From positions 930,001 to 994,000 of the forward strand of contig OZ241746.1 of the NCBI GenBank assembly GCA_965201045.1: a stretch of DNA of 64,000 nt. Direction: 5' to 3'. Below the pieces are notes generated by a model that saw only the letters and a program-made list of their open reading frames with translations, did not search any database and was not told the DNA's origin. This stretch comes from JAPORK01 sp026710285 (GTDB lineage Bacteria; Pseudomonadota; Gammaproteobacteria; Pseudomonadales; Endozoicomonadaceae). This document shows, piece by piece, positions 44,579 to 53,768 of the stretch (positions are counted from its first letter, which is position 1; every line of letters starts with the position of its first letter). A program made the position numbers and the translations under genes.

Positions 44579-45558
44579 GTCATTTTGGTCATATTGCGGT
44601 ATTATATGGGGGGACTTCATCCGAAAGAGCTGTCTCACTCATATCCGGACGAACAGTCTATCAGGCACTCAAAACAGCGGGTTTTCATTGTACTTTAATT
44701 GATACACAGCATGATGTGGTCCAACAGCTGGAATCAATAAGACCAGACAGAGCGTTTATTGCGCTTCACGGCAAAGAGGGTGAAGATGGTGTTATGCAGG
44801 GATTGCTACAGATGATGAATATTCCTTATACAGGTAGTGATGTTGCCTCTTCAGCACTGGCAATGGATAAATACAGAACTAAGCTGGTATGGAAAGGGTT
44901 GGGTTTACCAACACCAGCATTTCAACTTATTACAGCACCGGTTTCACCGAAGTGTCTGCCCGAAGAATACCCCTTCCCATGCTTTGTGAAGGCAACCCGT
45001 CAGGGGTCAACACGGGGTACATATCCGGTTAAAGATAAAAAAGAGCTGCTGTCGGTATTAACAAAAGCAGAAGCTTTAGATAAAGAAATTTTGATTGAGC
45101 AATGGATAGAGGGTAAAGAATTTTCTGTTTCAATATTAAATAACCAGGCATTACCTGCAATACGTATTGAGGCAGCCTCTGGTTTTTATGATTATGAAGC
45201 AAAATATGAACTGGAAACCACCAACTACTTTATACCCTGTGGTTTATCTGCACAAGAAGAACAACAATTACAGGACCTTGCTGTTAATGCATTTAATGCT
45301 TTGGGTTGTTCTGGCTGGGGACGGGTTGATTGTATGCAGGATAAAACCGGTAAATTTTGGTTAATTGAAGTAAATACTGTGCCAGGGATGACATCTCACA
45401 GTCTTGTACCGCAGGCGGCAGACGCAGCAGGTCTTGATTTCACTGAACTGGTTGTTGCTATTTTAGCAACAACCTTTAACGACAGCGAAAGAATATCAAT
45501 CAGTCATAATCATTGTCATGCTGCAATCACTTCGTGTCAACAGCATCATATACAATGA
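44566..45558 (+). CDS. ddl: D-alanine-D-alanine ligase
   Basis: Joins two D-alanines for the end of the stem peptide. 330 residues, ATP-grasp fold: IAVLYGGTSSERAVSLISG at the start, FIALHGKEGEDG, PYTGSDVASSALAMDKYRTK, FVKATRQGSTRGTYPVKD, and the metal-binding end FWLIEVNTVPGMTSHSLVP. A good AGGAGG precedes the ATG, and it overlaps murC by 13 bases. In most gammaproteobacteria ftsQ-ftsA-ftsZ follow; here the block ends and an unrelated minus-strand gene comes next. Confidence 0.95.
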   Translation: MFDISHFGHIAVLYGGTSSERAVSLISGRTVYQALKTAGFHCTLIDTQHDVVQQLESIRPDRAFIALHGKEGEDGVMQGLLQMMNIPYTGSDVASSALAMDKYRTKLVWKGLGLPTPAFQLITAPVSPKCLPEEYPFPCFVKATRQGSTRGTYPVKDKKELLSVLTKAEALDKEILIEQWIEGKEFSVSILNNQALPAIRIEAASGFYDYEAKYELETTNYFIPCGLSAQEEQQLQDLAVNAFNALGCSGWGRVDCMQDKTGKFWLIEVNTVPGMTSHSLVPQAADAAGLDFTELVVAILATTFNDSERISISHNHCHAAITSCQQHHIQ

Positions 45559-45572
45559 TTAAATTAAGTACT

Positions 45573-46226
45573 TTACATATGCTTGAATAAATCCACAGAG
45601 CATGGCTCTTTGTAAATTGTAATTTCGTTAACATAATTGTTAGTTGAAGGTGATGCAATAACACCGCGAAGGAAACACCATTTCTCACCATTATCAGCAG
45701 TACAGGTTACTGCCTCTTGTGGATAATGTTTTAAAGGATAAAAGCGACTGCAGTACCTACCTCCAAACCACCAGTTGTTACTAAAAAAATTATGCCCCTG
45801 CGCCAGGATAATTTGACTGAAAACTGTTTTATTATTAAATATTAAAGACCCCTGAACTGCAAAATTAAGACTTCCGGGGGCATGATCGAAAGTAAAATAA
45901 TCACCAACAAAAATCTTTTTAGGTAGCATATTTTTAGTCATGCAGCGTACCGTTTTGCTGCTGTGCGACCTTCCAGCCTGGATAACTATATATGGATAGA
46001 AATATTTATAAGTATCCAGTGTAGCCTGCAAATAACTTCCATCGCGTATTCGGGAAGGCTGTTTTTTTGTAACGCAGTGCTTTTTAATAATGAATGCAAT
46101 TGAATCAGCAATACCACTAAAGAATATGTCGTTATTTCTCAGAGTATGCGCATTTACGACTGGGGTAATGATAAGGAAAGTAAAACAATAAAAAATAAAA
46201 ATTTTTGTATTTATCTTATGTATCAT
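45573..46226 (-). CDS. Secreted Cys-rich hypothetical protein
   Basis: About 217 residues with a signal peptide (TKIFIFYCFTFLIITP..VNA, likely cut before HTLRN). The mature part has six to eight Cys (KKHCVTKK, TVRCMTKN, RYCSRF, AVTCTADN, KWCFLRG, EPCSVD), suggesting disulfides in the periplasm or outside. No family recognised. The ATG at 46226 is preceded on the minus strand by AGAGG at normal spacing, so I chose it over the longer frame. It sits convergent to ddl and looks like an accessory insertion after the truncated cell-wall block. Confidence 0.6.
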   Translation of the reverse strand: MIHKINTKIFIFYCFTFLIITPVVNAHTLRNNDIFFSGIADSIAFIIKKHCVTKKQPSRIRDGSYLQATLDTYKYFYPYIVIQAGRSHSSKTVRCMTKNMLPKKIFVGDYFTFDHAPGSLNFAVQGSLIFNNKTVFSQIILAQGHNFFSNNWWFGGRYCSRFYPLKHYPQEAVTCTADNGEKWCFLRGVIASPSTNNYVNEITIYKEPCSVDLFKHM

Positions 46227-46569
46227 AGGGAAGACCTCTGTAAATGGATTAAATAAGCGACACAAAACGCTTTATTGCAAAATAATTGTAAATAATCAAA
46301 TTTTGCACAATGCTTATGATTTATCGAGGCATGGCTGTTTACAGATTATAATGCTCAGCTTTAAAATGGTCATAACTGAAATGCATGTAAATTTAATTGA
46401 CGTATAAGTTGTTATATCTAAATTTGAAAACTTGAGAGAATAATTACTAATTAAAGATACTTTTGATTTATAATGCAAGTCATGACGCACGAATCTTTTA
46501 TTTCCACTCCCATTCCGATGATGTTCATTTTTACCCATCCAGCTATTCCTGCTTTTTTTGTCATTTCTG

Positions 46570-46593
46570 CTTTAAAAATGTGACCAAGAGATA
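46570..46593 (-). repeat. Solo terminus of the Tn5-end-like repeat
   Basis: On the minus strand TATCTCTTGGTCACATTTTT, followed by AAAGC, matches the left terminus of the repeat family (compare 56172). No central hairpin or second end was found beside it. The gap 46227-46670 holds only this and two unconvincing short frames. Confidence 0.45.
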
Positions 46594-46670
46594 TTTTGAG
46601 GGAGAGCACTAATTTACCTAAATTTAAATTCATTTGCAGTTATTTTTTAGAAAACTATATCAGACAGATT

Positions 46671-47010
46671 TGACATCCTCCCCTCCCTAAAGGTTGTCTC
46701 TTAATCACATTTTTTAAGCACCGATTTTTATTCACAGGTTTAATGCACCGTGGGCTGAGCTTGTCGAAGCCTGGCTGCTTTTGCCCTCTGGGCTTCGACA
46801 GGCTCAGCCCACGGTTTTATGCCAAAAAGGCGGGTATATTTAGTAACAAGCAACCCGCCATGATAAAAACAAGAGCTTAAAAAATGTGACTAAGATACAG
46901 CCCTAGAGAAAGGGGATTCCTCCTGCGAGACGCTCATGCCCGAGCGCAAGAATGTTTCTGGCAGCATTAACATCTCTGTCCAATACAGATCCATCCAGAT
47001 AAGGTATTAC
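46671..47010 (-). mobile_element. 3' remnant of an IS200/IS605-type TnpB element, split by a repeat
   Basis: On the minus strand the segment from 47010 to 46910 matches the last part of the TnpB gene at 57240-57300 (RDVNAARNILALGHERLAGG), and 46671-46693 gives the end of its right-end hairpin and GACATCCTCCCC terminus. A 207-bp repeat (46694-46900) is inserted in the hairpin loop region. A 12-bp deletion lies in the gene part, and the rest of the element is gone. Confidence 0.75.
46694..46900 (+). repeat. Near-complete copy of the Tn5-end-like repeat with decayed 9-bp target duplication
   Basis: Left end TTGTCTCTTAATCACATTTT, right end (complement) CTGTATCTTAGTCACATTTT, both followed by TTAAGC. 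The central hairpin CCGTGGGCTGAGCTTGTCG.. with its complement runs 46748-46814. Flanks: CCCTAAAGG (46685-46693) and CCCTAGAGA (46901-46909), 7 of 9 identical. Removing the element and one flank restores the IS605 hairpin with one base difference from the copy at 57.3 kb. Confidence 0.85.
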
Positions 47011-47062
47011 TGACCAATTCATTGTATACTGATGTGGTCAACCTTTTTATCTCTCCAGTTTT

Positions 47063-47113
47063 GGATATATTATATACCTCAACTGGGTTAGTAGGTTTAA
47101 AAGTACCACATTA
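47063..47113. repeat. Short interspersed repeat (copy B)
   Basis: GGATATATTATATACCTC, AACTGGGTTAGTAGG, TTTAAAAGTACCACATTA. Related to 18227-18271 and 62508-62559. It overlaps the 3' end of the Tpx paralogue and supplies its last codons and stop. Confidence 0.5.
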
Positions 47114-47726
47114 TACTTGTTATTTTGCCGCTCTTATTTGCAAAAACAACAACAGTTGTCAACATTTGTTTGTGTTTGCTTAAAAAATCTATTTTTAAGA
47201 TATCAAACGATGCTAGTTTTCCTGTTGATAAAAATTGTATATTGTGCGGGATCTTATTATTGCTAACAGCTTGTTTCAATTCATCCAATGTATTTGTGCT
47301 AATTACGATAAATTTGGTATTAGAGTTTTTGTTAGCATTAGCATACAATTGCTCAATGAGCCCTTTTGAGTTCAATAAATTCAAAGTTTTCGATATAACG
47401 TAAACCCGACGTTCTTCAGTTTTATCAGCTATATTTAATAAGTTACCGTCTGAAGTAATTAGTTCTATTGAAGGTATAGTTTCACCAATCTTAATATCCA
47501 ATGAAATAGGTGCTTGTTGTTTGTCTTCTGTAGTTGCATTGATTTTTACAGTAACTGCGTCAATTGCTTCATCAGTTTTTTCAGTTGCTTTATCAGTCAG
47601 AGTAGCTTCAGGAACTGCACCTTCAATTTGGTCTGTATCACTAATAGGAGCCACATTCTCAGGTGAGTTAATAGCCAATGCCGTTAAACTCGTTGATAAC
47701 AATAAAGTAGCAATAATTTTGTTCAT
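47097..47726 (-). CDS. Secreted Tpx-like paralogue without cysteines, 3'-truncated
   Basis: 209 residues with a signal peptide (MNKIIATLLLSTSLTALA). From residue 75 on it follows the thiol-peroxidase fold: KIGETIPSIELITSDGNLLN, then VYVISKTLNLLNSKGLIEQL, where Tpx has the peroxidatic Cys (SLDTPVC..), and TTVVVFANKSGKITSIM, the strand near the end. There is no Cys in the whole protein, so it cannot act as a peroxidase. It ends MWYF at a stop inside a short repeat, about 25 residues before a Tpx normally ends. It is therefore either a decaying copy or a protein with a new role. Paralogue of the gene at 569-1153. Confidence 0.6.
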   Translation of the reverse strand: MNKIIATLLLSTSLTALAINSPENVAPISDTDQIEGAVPEATLTDKATEKTDEAIDAVTVKINATTEDKQQAPISLDIKIGETIPSIELITSDGNLLNIADKTEERRVYVISKTLNLLNSKGLIEQLYANANKNSNTKFIVISTNTLDELKQAVSNNKIPHNIQFLSTGKLASFDILKIDFLSKHKQMLTTVVVFANKSGKITSIMWYF

Positions 47727-47975
47727 GAATATTTCCTTCTGTTCTCATTAAAATTAGCAAGTCAATATAAACAAGAGCCTCTATCTTAAAAATATATAAA
47801 GATAAAAGTAAAGAATTATTTTCTATTCTTTCTGTTTTTAAACTTTTGCTGGAATGGTGGACAGAGTGGAAATTCACGTTTCATATACTACTTCCTAAAA
47901 AGAGTATTTAGAGGAAATTGTCTTTATCTGTTTATGCACGCCATGGTTGTTAATTTTTAATAACTAATGACCACT

Positions 47976-49628
47976 TTATGTCTGAGCACGGTTAATCATA
48001 TCTTTGGCGTGTGCTAATGCTTTACCTGTAACTTTTACACCAGCAATCATGCGTGCAACCTCTTGCTCACGCAGTGTGTTGTTATTGGATTTTACCAGGT
48101 TGATATACTGTCTGTCATTGCGTTTTTTAATGGCTGACAGGTGGTGATGTGCCTGAGAAGCAACTTGTGCCTGGTGAGTAATACAGATGACCTGGCATCT
48201 GCTTCCCAACTGACGTAACAACCTGCCAACAATTTCTGCTGTTGCACCACCAATGCCTACATCCACTTCATCAAAGATCAATGTATGCACACCCAGACGT
48301 TTTGCCGTTGCAATTTGTATAGCCAGACTGATTCTGGATAACTCACCACCGGAGACGATTTTTTCTAGGCTTGCACCTGCATTTTGTTTATCCCGCTTCA
48401 CCTGAAAAGCAACTTTATCCATACCAGAACTTTCTGGTGACAACAAAGGAGAAAGCTGAATATGAAAATGGTAGTCGTTTATAGCCAGCTCTTTCATTAG
48501 CTGAGTAATATAAGACGCCATTTTTCCTGCTCCCTGATGTCGTTGCTGACTGAGCTTTTTGGCTTCACGGAGAAAAGAAGCTTCCATTTCTTTCATTTGC
48601 TGTTCGAGCAGATTAATATCTTCATGTACCGTTTCCAAATGATTAAGCTCAGCAGTTAATTGTTGTTGTAACTCACTTAATTCTGCAGGCTGCTTATGGT
48701 GCTTTCTTGCAATGTCATAAGCAGATGAAAGACGTTGTTCTGTTTCTGCAAGGCGTTCAGGGTTAATCTCAATCTGTGACTCAAGCTGTGTTATGGTGCT
48801 AACCGCTTCCTCCATTTGTATAACTGCTTCATTGATAAGGGTGTAAATATCATCAAACAGAGGCATCTCAGCCATTTGTTTAATGCAAAGACGTAACTGA
48901 TGTAGTGTTCCATGATCACCTGTACAGAGTATTGACTGCACGTAGTGACAAACATCCAGATATTTATTAGCCTGCAGCAACTGTTTGTGTTCTGCTTCTA
49001 AATCCTGTAGTTCATTTTTTTTAAAAGCCAGCGCTTTTATCTCTTCTACCTGATAGCGGAGTAGTTGCCCTTGCGCGATCTGTGCAGATGCAGTTTCATT
49101 AATTTTTTTTATTTTTGCTTTGCATTGCATGCAGGCATGCCAGAGCTGTCGGACTTTTCTTACTTTATTTTCACAGCCAGCGTAATGATCCAGCAACTCA
49201 CGTTGCCATTGATGTTGCAACAATAACTGATGATCGTGCTGACCGTGTAATTGTAACAGGAATTCCCCAGCCTGCTTTAACTCAGTCATGGTTGATGCCG
49301 TTCCGTTAATATAGCCCCGGGAACGACCTTCAGCAGTGAAAATTCTGCGTAAAATACATTCATCGCCATGATAAAGATCTTTTGATTTTAACCATTCCTG
49401 CAAAGCGGGCAACTTATTAATATTGAATGTTGCCTGTACTTCTGCCTGCTGGCGTTCTGTTGAAATGATCTCTTTTGAAACACGGTCTCCCATAGTAAAT
49501 TTCAGTGCATCCAGTAAAATAGATTTTCCTGCACCGGTTTCTCCGGTAACGGCTGTCATTCCGGAAGAAAATTCAAGTTCACTATGGTTGATAGCTGCAA
49601 AATGATTTATAGATAAAGCAATAAGCAT
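47976..49628 (-). CDS. recN: DNA repair protein RecN
   Basis: An SMC-like ATPase that acts on double-strand breaks. About 550 residues: MLIALSINHFAAINHSELEF and the Walker A VTGETGAGKSILLDALKF at the N-terminus, long coiled coils in the middle (residues 160-370), and the C-terminal ABC signature ASLEKIVSGGELSRISLAIQ with Walker B LIFDEVDVGIGG. The ATG at 49628 has AGGAG 8 bp before it on the minus strand; the longer frame is unlikely. No LexA box was recognised, though recN is often SOS-regulated. Confidence 0.94.
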   Translation of the reverse strand: MLIALSINHFAAINHSELEFSSGMTAVTGETGAGKSILLDALKFTMGDRVSKEIISTERQQAEVQATFNINKLPALQEWLKSKDLYHGDECILRRIFTAEGRSRGYINGTASTMTELKQAGEFLLQLHGQHDHQLLLQHQWQRELLDHYAGCENKVRKVRQLWHACMQCKAKIKKINETASAQIAQGQLLRYQVEEIKALAFKKNELQDLEAEHKQLLQANKYLDVCHYVQSILCTGDHGTLHQLRLCIKQMAEMPLFDDIYTLINEAVIQMEEAVSTITQLESQIEINPERLAETEQRLSSAYDIARKHHKQPAELSELQQQLTAELNHLETVHEDINLLEQQMKEMEASFLREAKKLSQQRHQGAGKMASYITQLMKELAINDYHFHIQLSPLLSPESSGMDKVAFQVKRDKQNAGASLEKIVSGGELSRISLAIQIATAKRLGVHTLIFDEVDVGIGGATAEIVGRLLRQLGSRCQVICITHQAQVASQAHHHLSAIKKRNDRQYINLVKSNNNTLREQEVARMIAGVKVTGKALAHAKDMINRAQT

Positions 49629-49952
49629 GACTGGAACTCCTGAATCCAAATAACCTGTACATATATACAGTATGTTGGTAATTTGTGCAAATTTTCAAAG
49701 AATTTTTATTGTCCTGAAATAAAGTGCAGGCAATGATAGTTTTAAAACGCAGGTAAGGTTGTCTGTGAACACCGGGTAGAAAATATTGGCTTGCAATATT
49801 TTTACAGAAAAAAAGAAGAAAGATCCTATTTGGAATGAAGAGATAATGTAAAAGCATGTTTAAAAAATAAATTGATGAGGAGAGAAAAAAAATTGAAAAA
49901 GAACCGTCTATTTTTAAAAAGGCAGCAGAAGAATCGGAATATATAGATTAAA

Positions 49953-50022
49953 CTGTGGGCTGAGCCTGTCGAAGCCCACGGTGCATTCAGTAAAGATTGG
50001 TATATTCAGCATAAAATAAACC
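49953..50022 (-). repeat. Collapsed copy of the Tn5-end-like repeat family
   Basis: CTGTGGGCTGAGCCTGTCG immediately joined to GAAGCCCACGGTGCATTCAG, then GGTATATTCAGCATAAAATA. One arm of the central hairpin is deleted. No termini. It is the only feature seen in 49629-50139. Confidence 0.55.
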
Positions 50023-50139
50023 GTAACCAGAGCAGAGTTGAAGAGGATCTTGTCTGCAGATAAAAAAATCGCCTTATGCAGATAGTACTATTTTCGACTC
50101 CGTTATGGCTACGGATGATTAATTCAGAATATTATTCAT

Positions 50140-51387
50140 TTAAACCAGTGGATAATGTGCCGGATAATCCAGTTTTGCCACTCCCGAGTCAACAGCTGCC
50201 CGCGCAACCGCTGCTGAGACAATGCTTAACAATCTGGAGTCCATCGGCTTTGGTAAAATATAGTCCGTGCCAAAACTAAAATCACGACCCTCATAAGCAT
50301 CCCGAATAGCCTGAGTAACCGGCTCTTTAGCCAGATCTTTAATGGCGTGTACAGCTGCTATTTTCATTGCATCATTAATTACCGCAGCACGTACATCTAA
50401 AGCACCTCTGAAAATAAAGGGAAAGCCTAAGACATTGTTAACCTGATTAGGATAGTCAGAACGTCCTGTTGCCATAATAACATCACTTCTGGTTTTTTTT
50501 GCAAGATCAGGATTGATTTCAGGATCAGGATTAGAGCAGGCAAATACAACAGGGTTGGTTGCCATTTTTTGTAATTGTTCTGCTGTTAACAGATCAGGAC
50601 CGGCTAAACCAAGAAAAATATCAGCATTTTCAATAACATCATCCAACGTCCGCATAGATGTTTTAGCTGCAACAGATGCTTTATAACGGTTCAGATTAGT
50701 GCGCTGTTCATGAATAACACCACGACTATCCAGAACGTAAAGATTTTCTCGCTTCAACCCCAGCTCAAGTAGTAGCCAGCAACAGCTGATAGCAGCTGCA
50801 CCTGCACCCATGCAGACAAGACGTACATCACTAATGCTTTTACCGGTAATTTCCAAAGCATTGAGTATGCCTGCCACTGAGACAATAGAAGTACCATGCT
50901 GATCATCATGAAAAACGGGAATATCACATGCTTCAATAAGTGCCTGCTCTATTTCAAAACACTCTGGCGCCTTAATATCTTCAAGATTTATTCCGCCAAA
51001 AGAAGGTGAAATACGTTTCACAATATCGATAAACCTTTGCGGATCATCACAATCCACTTCTATGTCAATTGCATTAATAGCTGCAAAACGTTTAAACAGT
51101 AATGCCTTACCTTCCATGACCGGTTTAGAAGCCAGTGCACCAAGATTTCCCAATCCTAAAATTGCGGATCCGTTACTAATTACTGCTATCAAATTGCCTT
51201 TCCCTGTATAGCGATAAGCGGCATTCGGGTCTTTTGCAATTTCACGCACCGGAACAGCAACACCCGGAGAGTAAGCTAAAGAAAGATCTTTCGCTGTTTC
51301 AGCAGACTTTATTATCTCAACAGAAATTTTACCCGGTTGCGGGTTTTCGTGATAATCAAGTGCTGCCTGTTTTAAACTTTTGCTCAT
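50140..51387 (-). CDS. NAD(P)-dependent malic enzyme, short form
   Basis: Converts malate to pyruvate and CO2 with reduction of NAD(P). 415 residues, so it has only the catalytic part and lacks the phosphotransacetylase-like C-terminal domain of long MaeB. Motifs: LAYSPGVAVPVREIAKDP, VISNGSAILGLGNLGALASK, VMEGKALLFKRFAAINAID, EVDCDDPQRF, HDDQHGTSIVSVAG, and the Rossmann segment RLVCMGAGAAAISCCWLL. Cofactor choice cannot be set from sequence. Short SD-like sequence before the ATG. Confidence 0.93.
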   Translation of the reverse strand: MSKSLKQAALDYHENPQPGKISVEIIKSAETAKDLSLAYSPGVAVPVREIAKDPNAAYRYTGKGNLIAVISNGSAILGLGNLGALASKPVMEGKALLFKRFAAINAIDIEVDCDDPQRFIDIVKRISPSFGGINLEDIKAPECFEIEQALIEACDIPVFHDDQHGTSIVSVAGILNALEITGKSISDVRLVCMGAGAAAISCCWLLLELGLKRENLYVLDSRGVIHEQRTNLNRYKASVAAKTSMRTLDDVIENADIFLGLAGPDLLTAEQLQKMATNPVVFACSNPDPEINPDLAKKTRSDVIMATGRSDYPNQVNNVLGFPFIFRGALDVRAAVINDAMKIAAVHAIKDLAKEPVTQAIRDAYEGRDFSFGTDYILPKPMDSRLLSIVSAAVARAAVDSGVAKLDYPAHYPLV

Positions 51388-51648
51388 GAATAGTCTTTAT
51401 GTTAAAAAATCAATTGGATATTTTTGTGATCATCTGAAAGTGTATATCGTATAATCACAAAAAAAGGCTTAAAGTAACTAAGGCATTAATCATTAAAATT
51501 TTTGCCTCATTGGATAACACCTGCTTTTTTACACTTTATAAGTGACTTGGCATTTGGTCTGAAATATTTGCAAATACAAAACAAGCAAATTTGCCAATAG
51601 CACTTTTCAGTACAGCTCTCTCACACTTTACCACCACATATACAAATA

Positions 51649-51674
51649 AAAAAGCGCCTGGAAAGACGCTTTTT
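51649..51674 (-). terminator. Terminator downstream of rpmE
   Basis: AAAAAGCG / CGCTTTTT arms with a 10-base loop, T-rich on the minus strand. It lies between rpmE and the malic enzyme, about 170 bp past the rpmE stop. Nothing else is recognisable in 51388-51843. Confidence 0.5.
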
Positions 51675-51843
51675 GCGCAGTTATGGCGCCTATATTTAAA
51701 GCTGTGGATTTATAGTACGTAACAATTACCAGCTAGTCTAAGATTTAGATCAAATCTGCCAGAAGACAAAAGTGTAATCCGGTTTCAAAGCATATTGTTT
51801 AATTTTTTAGGTGGTGGCTGCTATAAACCTGCCTTATGCTGGT

Positions 51844-52062
51844 TTATTTATTGTCTCCGCCCAACATACCAAAACGTTTGTTAAAGCGGTCTATACGACC
51901 CCCTTTATCAACATTCTTTTGCTTGCCACTATAAAATGGATGACAGGCAGAACAGATATCTAAAGAAATATCTTTACATAGTGTAGAGCGCGTTTTTATT
52001 ACGTTACCACAGCTACATGTTGCTGTTACCATCTGATATTCCGGATGGATATTTTTTTTCAT
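51844..52062 (-). CDS. rpmE: 50S ribosomal protein L31
   Basis: 72 residues; MKKNIHPEYQMVTATCSCGN and DICSACHPFYSGKQ hold the four zinc-binding cysteines of the C+ form of L31 (CxC..CxxC). The end RIDRFNKRFG is typical. This is the zinc form; the C- paralogue (ykgM type) is not in the window. GAGG precedes the ATG. The 52063-52438 gap upstream includes a G+C-richer structured leader but no known motif that I recognise. Confidence 0.95.
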   Translation of the reverse strand: MKKNIHPEYQMVTATCSCGNVIKTRSTLCKDISLDICSACHPFYSGKQKNVDKGGRIDRFNKRFGMLGGDNK

Positions 52063-52438
52063 GATAAAACCTCTGATTTTAATGTGTATACCGCAACTCG
52101 CCGGGTAGATACAAAACTGATCAACAGCATGCGAGCACCGTATATCTGCGAACCCTGTTTAAAGCACGGGTCCAGTATCGCTCAGATGTTAGCAAATCCA
52201 GCTACATAAAGCAAAAAATTCTTTATTAGTATTACTCACAGACAAAACAGGCATAAAATTATGCATTAGCTGGTTGTAAACCGGTACATCTCATACAGAA
52301 GGTTACAAAGTAGTCGGCTAAGATTAACAGGTATTATAAATCGCAGAGATAAATTAAGCTATAAAAATATCCCTGCTGAAGTTGAGTAGTTAAATTGCTT
52401 TATAATTATACCGTCAGATTACTCTGGTTATCATATAA

Positions 52439-52765
52439 CTACAGGTCCTGTAAAACTGCTTTCTCTTCACTAACCGGTTCACTTCGCCGGGTTTCTTCTA
52501 TATTCTTTGTTTCATTACTTTCATGCAAATCATTAAAAACCTCAATTTCTTCTTCAGTCAGAGCATTAATGTTGATAGCATGAAGCCCTTTTGGTCCCTG
52601 AAGAATTTCATAATTAACAAGCTGCCCTGCTTTTAATGTTCTGTAACCGTCCATATTTATTGATGAATAATGCACAAACAAATCTTCGCCATTACCTTCT
52701 TCTCCAGGAAGAATAAAGCCATAACCTTTAGCATTATTAAACCACTTTACTTTTCCAGTAGGCAT
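52439..52765 (-). CDS. Cold-shock-domain protein with acidic tail
   Basis: About 108 residues from the ATG at 52765 (MPTGKVKWFNNAKGYGFI); an earlier in-frame start at 52819 is less likely. Residues 1-72 form a cold-shock domain with the RNP1 motif KGYGFI and RNP2 DLFVHYS. The last 35 residues are acidic (LTEEEIEVFNDLHE), an extension not found in simple CspA. It probably binds single-stranded RNA or DNA. The 685 bp upstream (52766-53450) contain no gene that I can support. Confidence 0.85.
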   Translation of the reverse strand: MPTGKVKWFNNAKGYGFILPGEEGNGEDLFVHYSSINMDGYRTLKAGQLVNYEILQGPKGLHAININALTEEEIEVFNDLHESNETKNIEETRRSEPVSEEKAVLQDL

Positions 52766-53450
52766 ACTTTTTATCCCTCTAAACTTCTGATGTGCACAAA
52801 TATTTTTATATACATCCATTATTTAGCGCAACCATTCTGCACAAAACAGAGCCACGCACTCTTTAACTCATTTTGTATGCGATTTACACACACATCGTTG
52901 AGTTTACTGCTGCAAGTAGTCGAATCAAAATCGCAATTTATCACCATATTGCTATGAGTTGTTGCCCTTGTCTTCGACACTTAAAATAACAAATGCTATG
53001 ATACCAGTTTTTTAAAGCAAACCTCAATCATCATATTGAAAAAAATGTGTGTTGCGCAAAGTGAATTTATTTTTGTTGCAAGACACAGAGCAGTATTCAA
53101 AATAATAGCAAAGACAAATGCGCCCTGTCATACCTGTCTGACCGTACAAAAAAACCAGATTTCACATACAGATACTTTAATCAGGCAGATCTGTTTTAGC
53201 GCATGGTATTAAGTGTTTTATTATCTTGTATCAGAAAAAGTATTGAAGTGCTTTGTTATACCTGCTGAAGACTTAACAGAACAGCTTTTTTAATGGCTCT
53301 AATGCAAAACCACTCTTCTTTTTCAAAGCTGGCATCATTACAGTAATGATTGATTTACTATAATATTTTCCGGAGGATGCTCTGGCAGCATCCGCCATCG
53401 GAAAGTTACCGAACAGGTATAGAGTCAGCGCTATATATTGTAGCAAAAAA

Positions 53451-53768
53451 TTATTTTTTTAGCGCTTTGGTTATTTTTTTTAGTGCGTCAGCAACAATCT
53501 GTTTTGCTTGTTCTTCATTAACGTTTAAAATATTTTCATCTGTTGATTTAGATATAAACAATTGTTTTTCAACTATTTTTTTTGCTAAACGGCGGGCAAT
53601 GAGCGTAACAATGTCATCGATAAATAATCCATCGATTGCCACGGATTTTCCAAAATGAAGTTGCATAATAAAATGCTCATGATTATGCTTACAATCTTTT
53701 AAGTGAATAGAATAATCTTCATTTGTACTATTTTGCGAGATAGTTAAAGTAAAATGTTCGCTGCTCAT
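53451..53768 (-). CDS. Small hypothetical protein (105 aa)
   Basis: 105 residues; no family recognised. It starts with a beta-rich part (EHFTLTISQNSTNEDYSIHL) holding a His-rich patch (DCKHNHEHFIMQLHFG), then helices (DIVTLIARRLAKKIVEKQL) and a Lys-rich end (ADALKKITKALKK). No signal peptide. It stands alone between 685 bp and 520 bp gaps. The codon use is like that of neighbours, so it may be a real lineage-specific gene. Confidence 0.45.
   Translation of the reverse strand: MSSEHFTLTISQNSTNEDYSIHLKDCKHNHEHFIMQLHFGKSVAIDGLFIDDIVTLIARRLAKKIVEKQLFISKSTDENILNVNEEQAKQIVADALKKITKALKK

Noticed and set aside
46314..46633. Two minus-strand ORFs of 60-74 codons
   Set aside because: One contains a repeat terminus (46570-46593); neither has a start signal or a family.
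32029..47050. Shared 14-mer TGATGTGGTCAACC at 32028 and 47035
   Set aside because: Too short to build on; may be a trace of a further element but could be chance.
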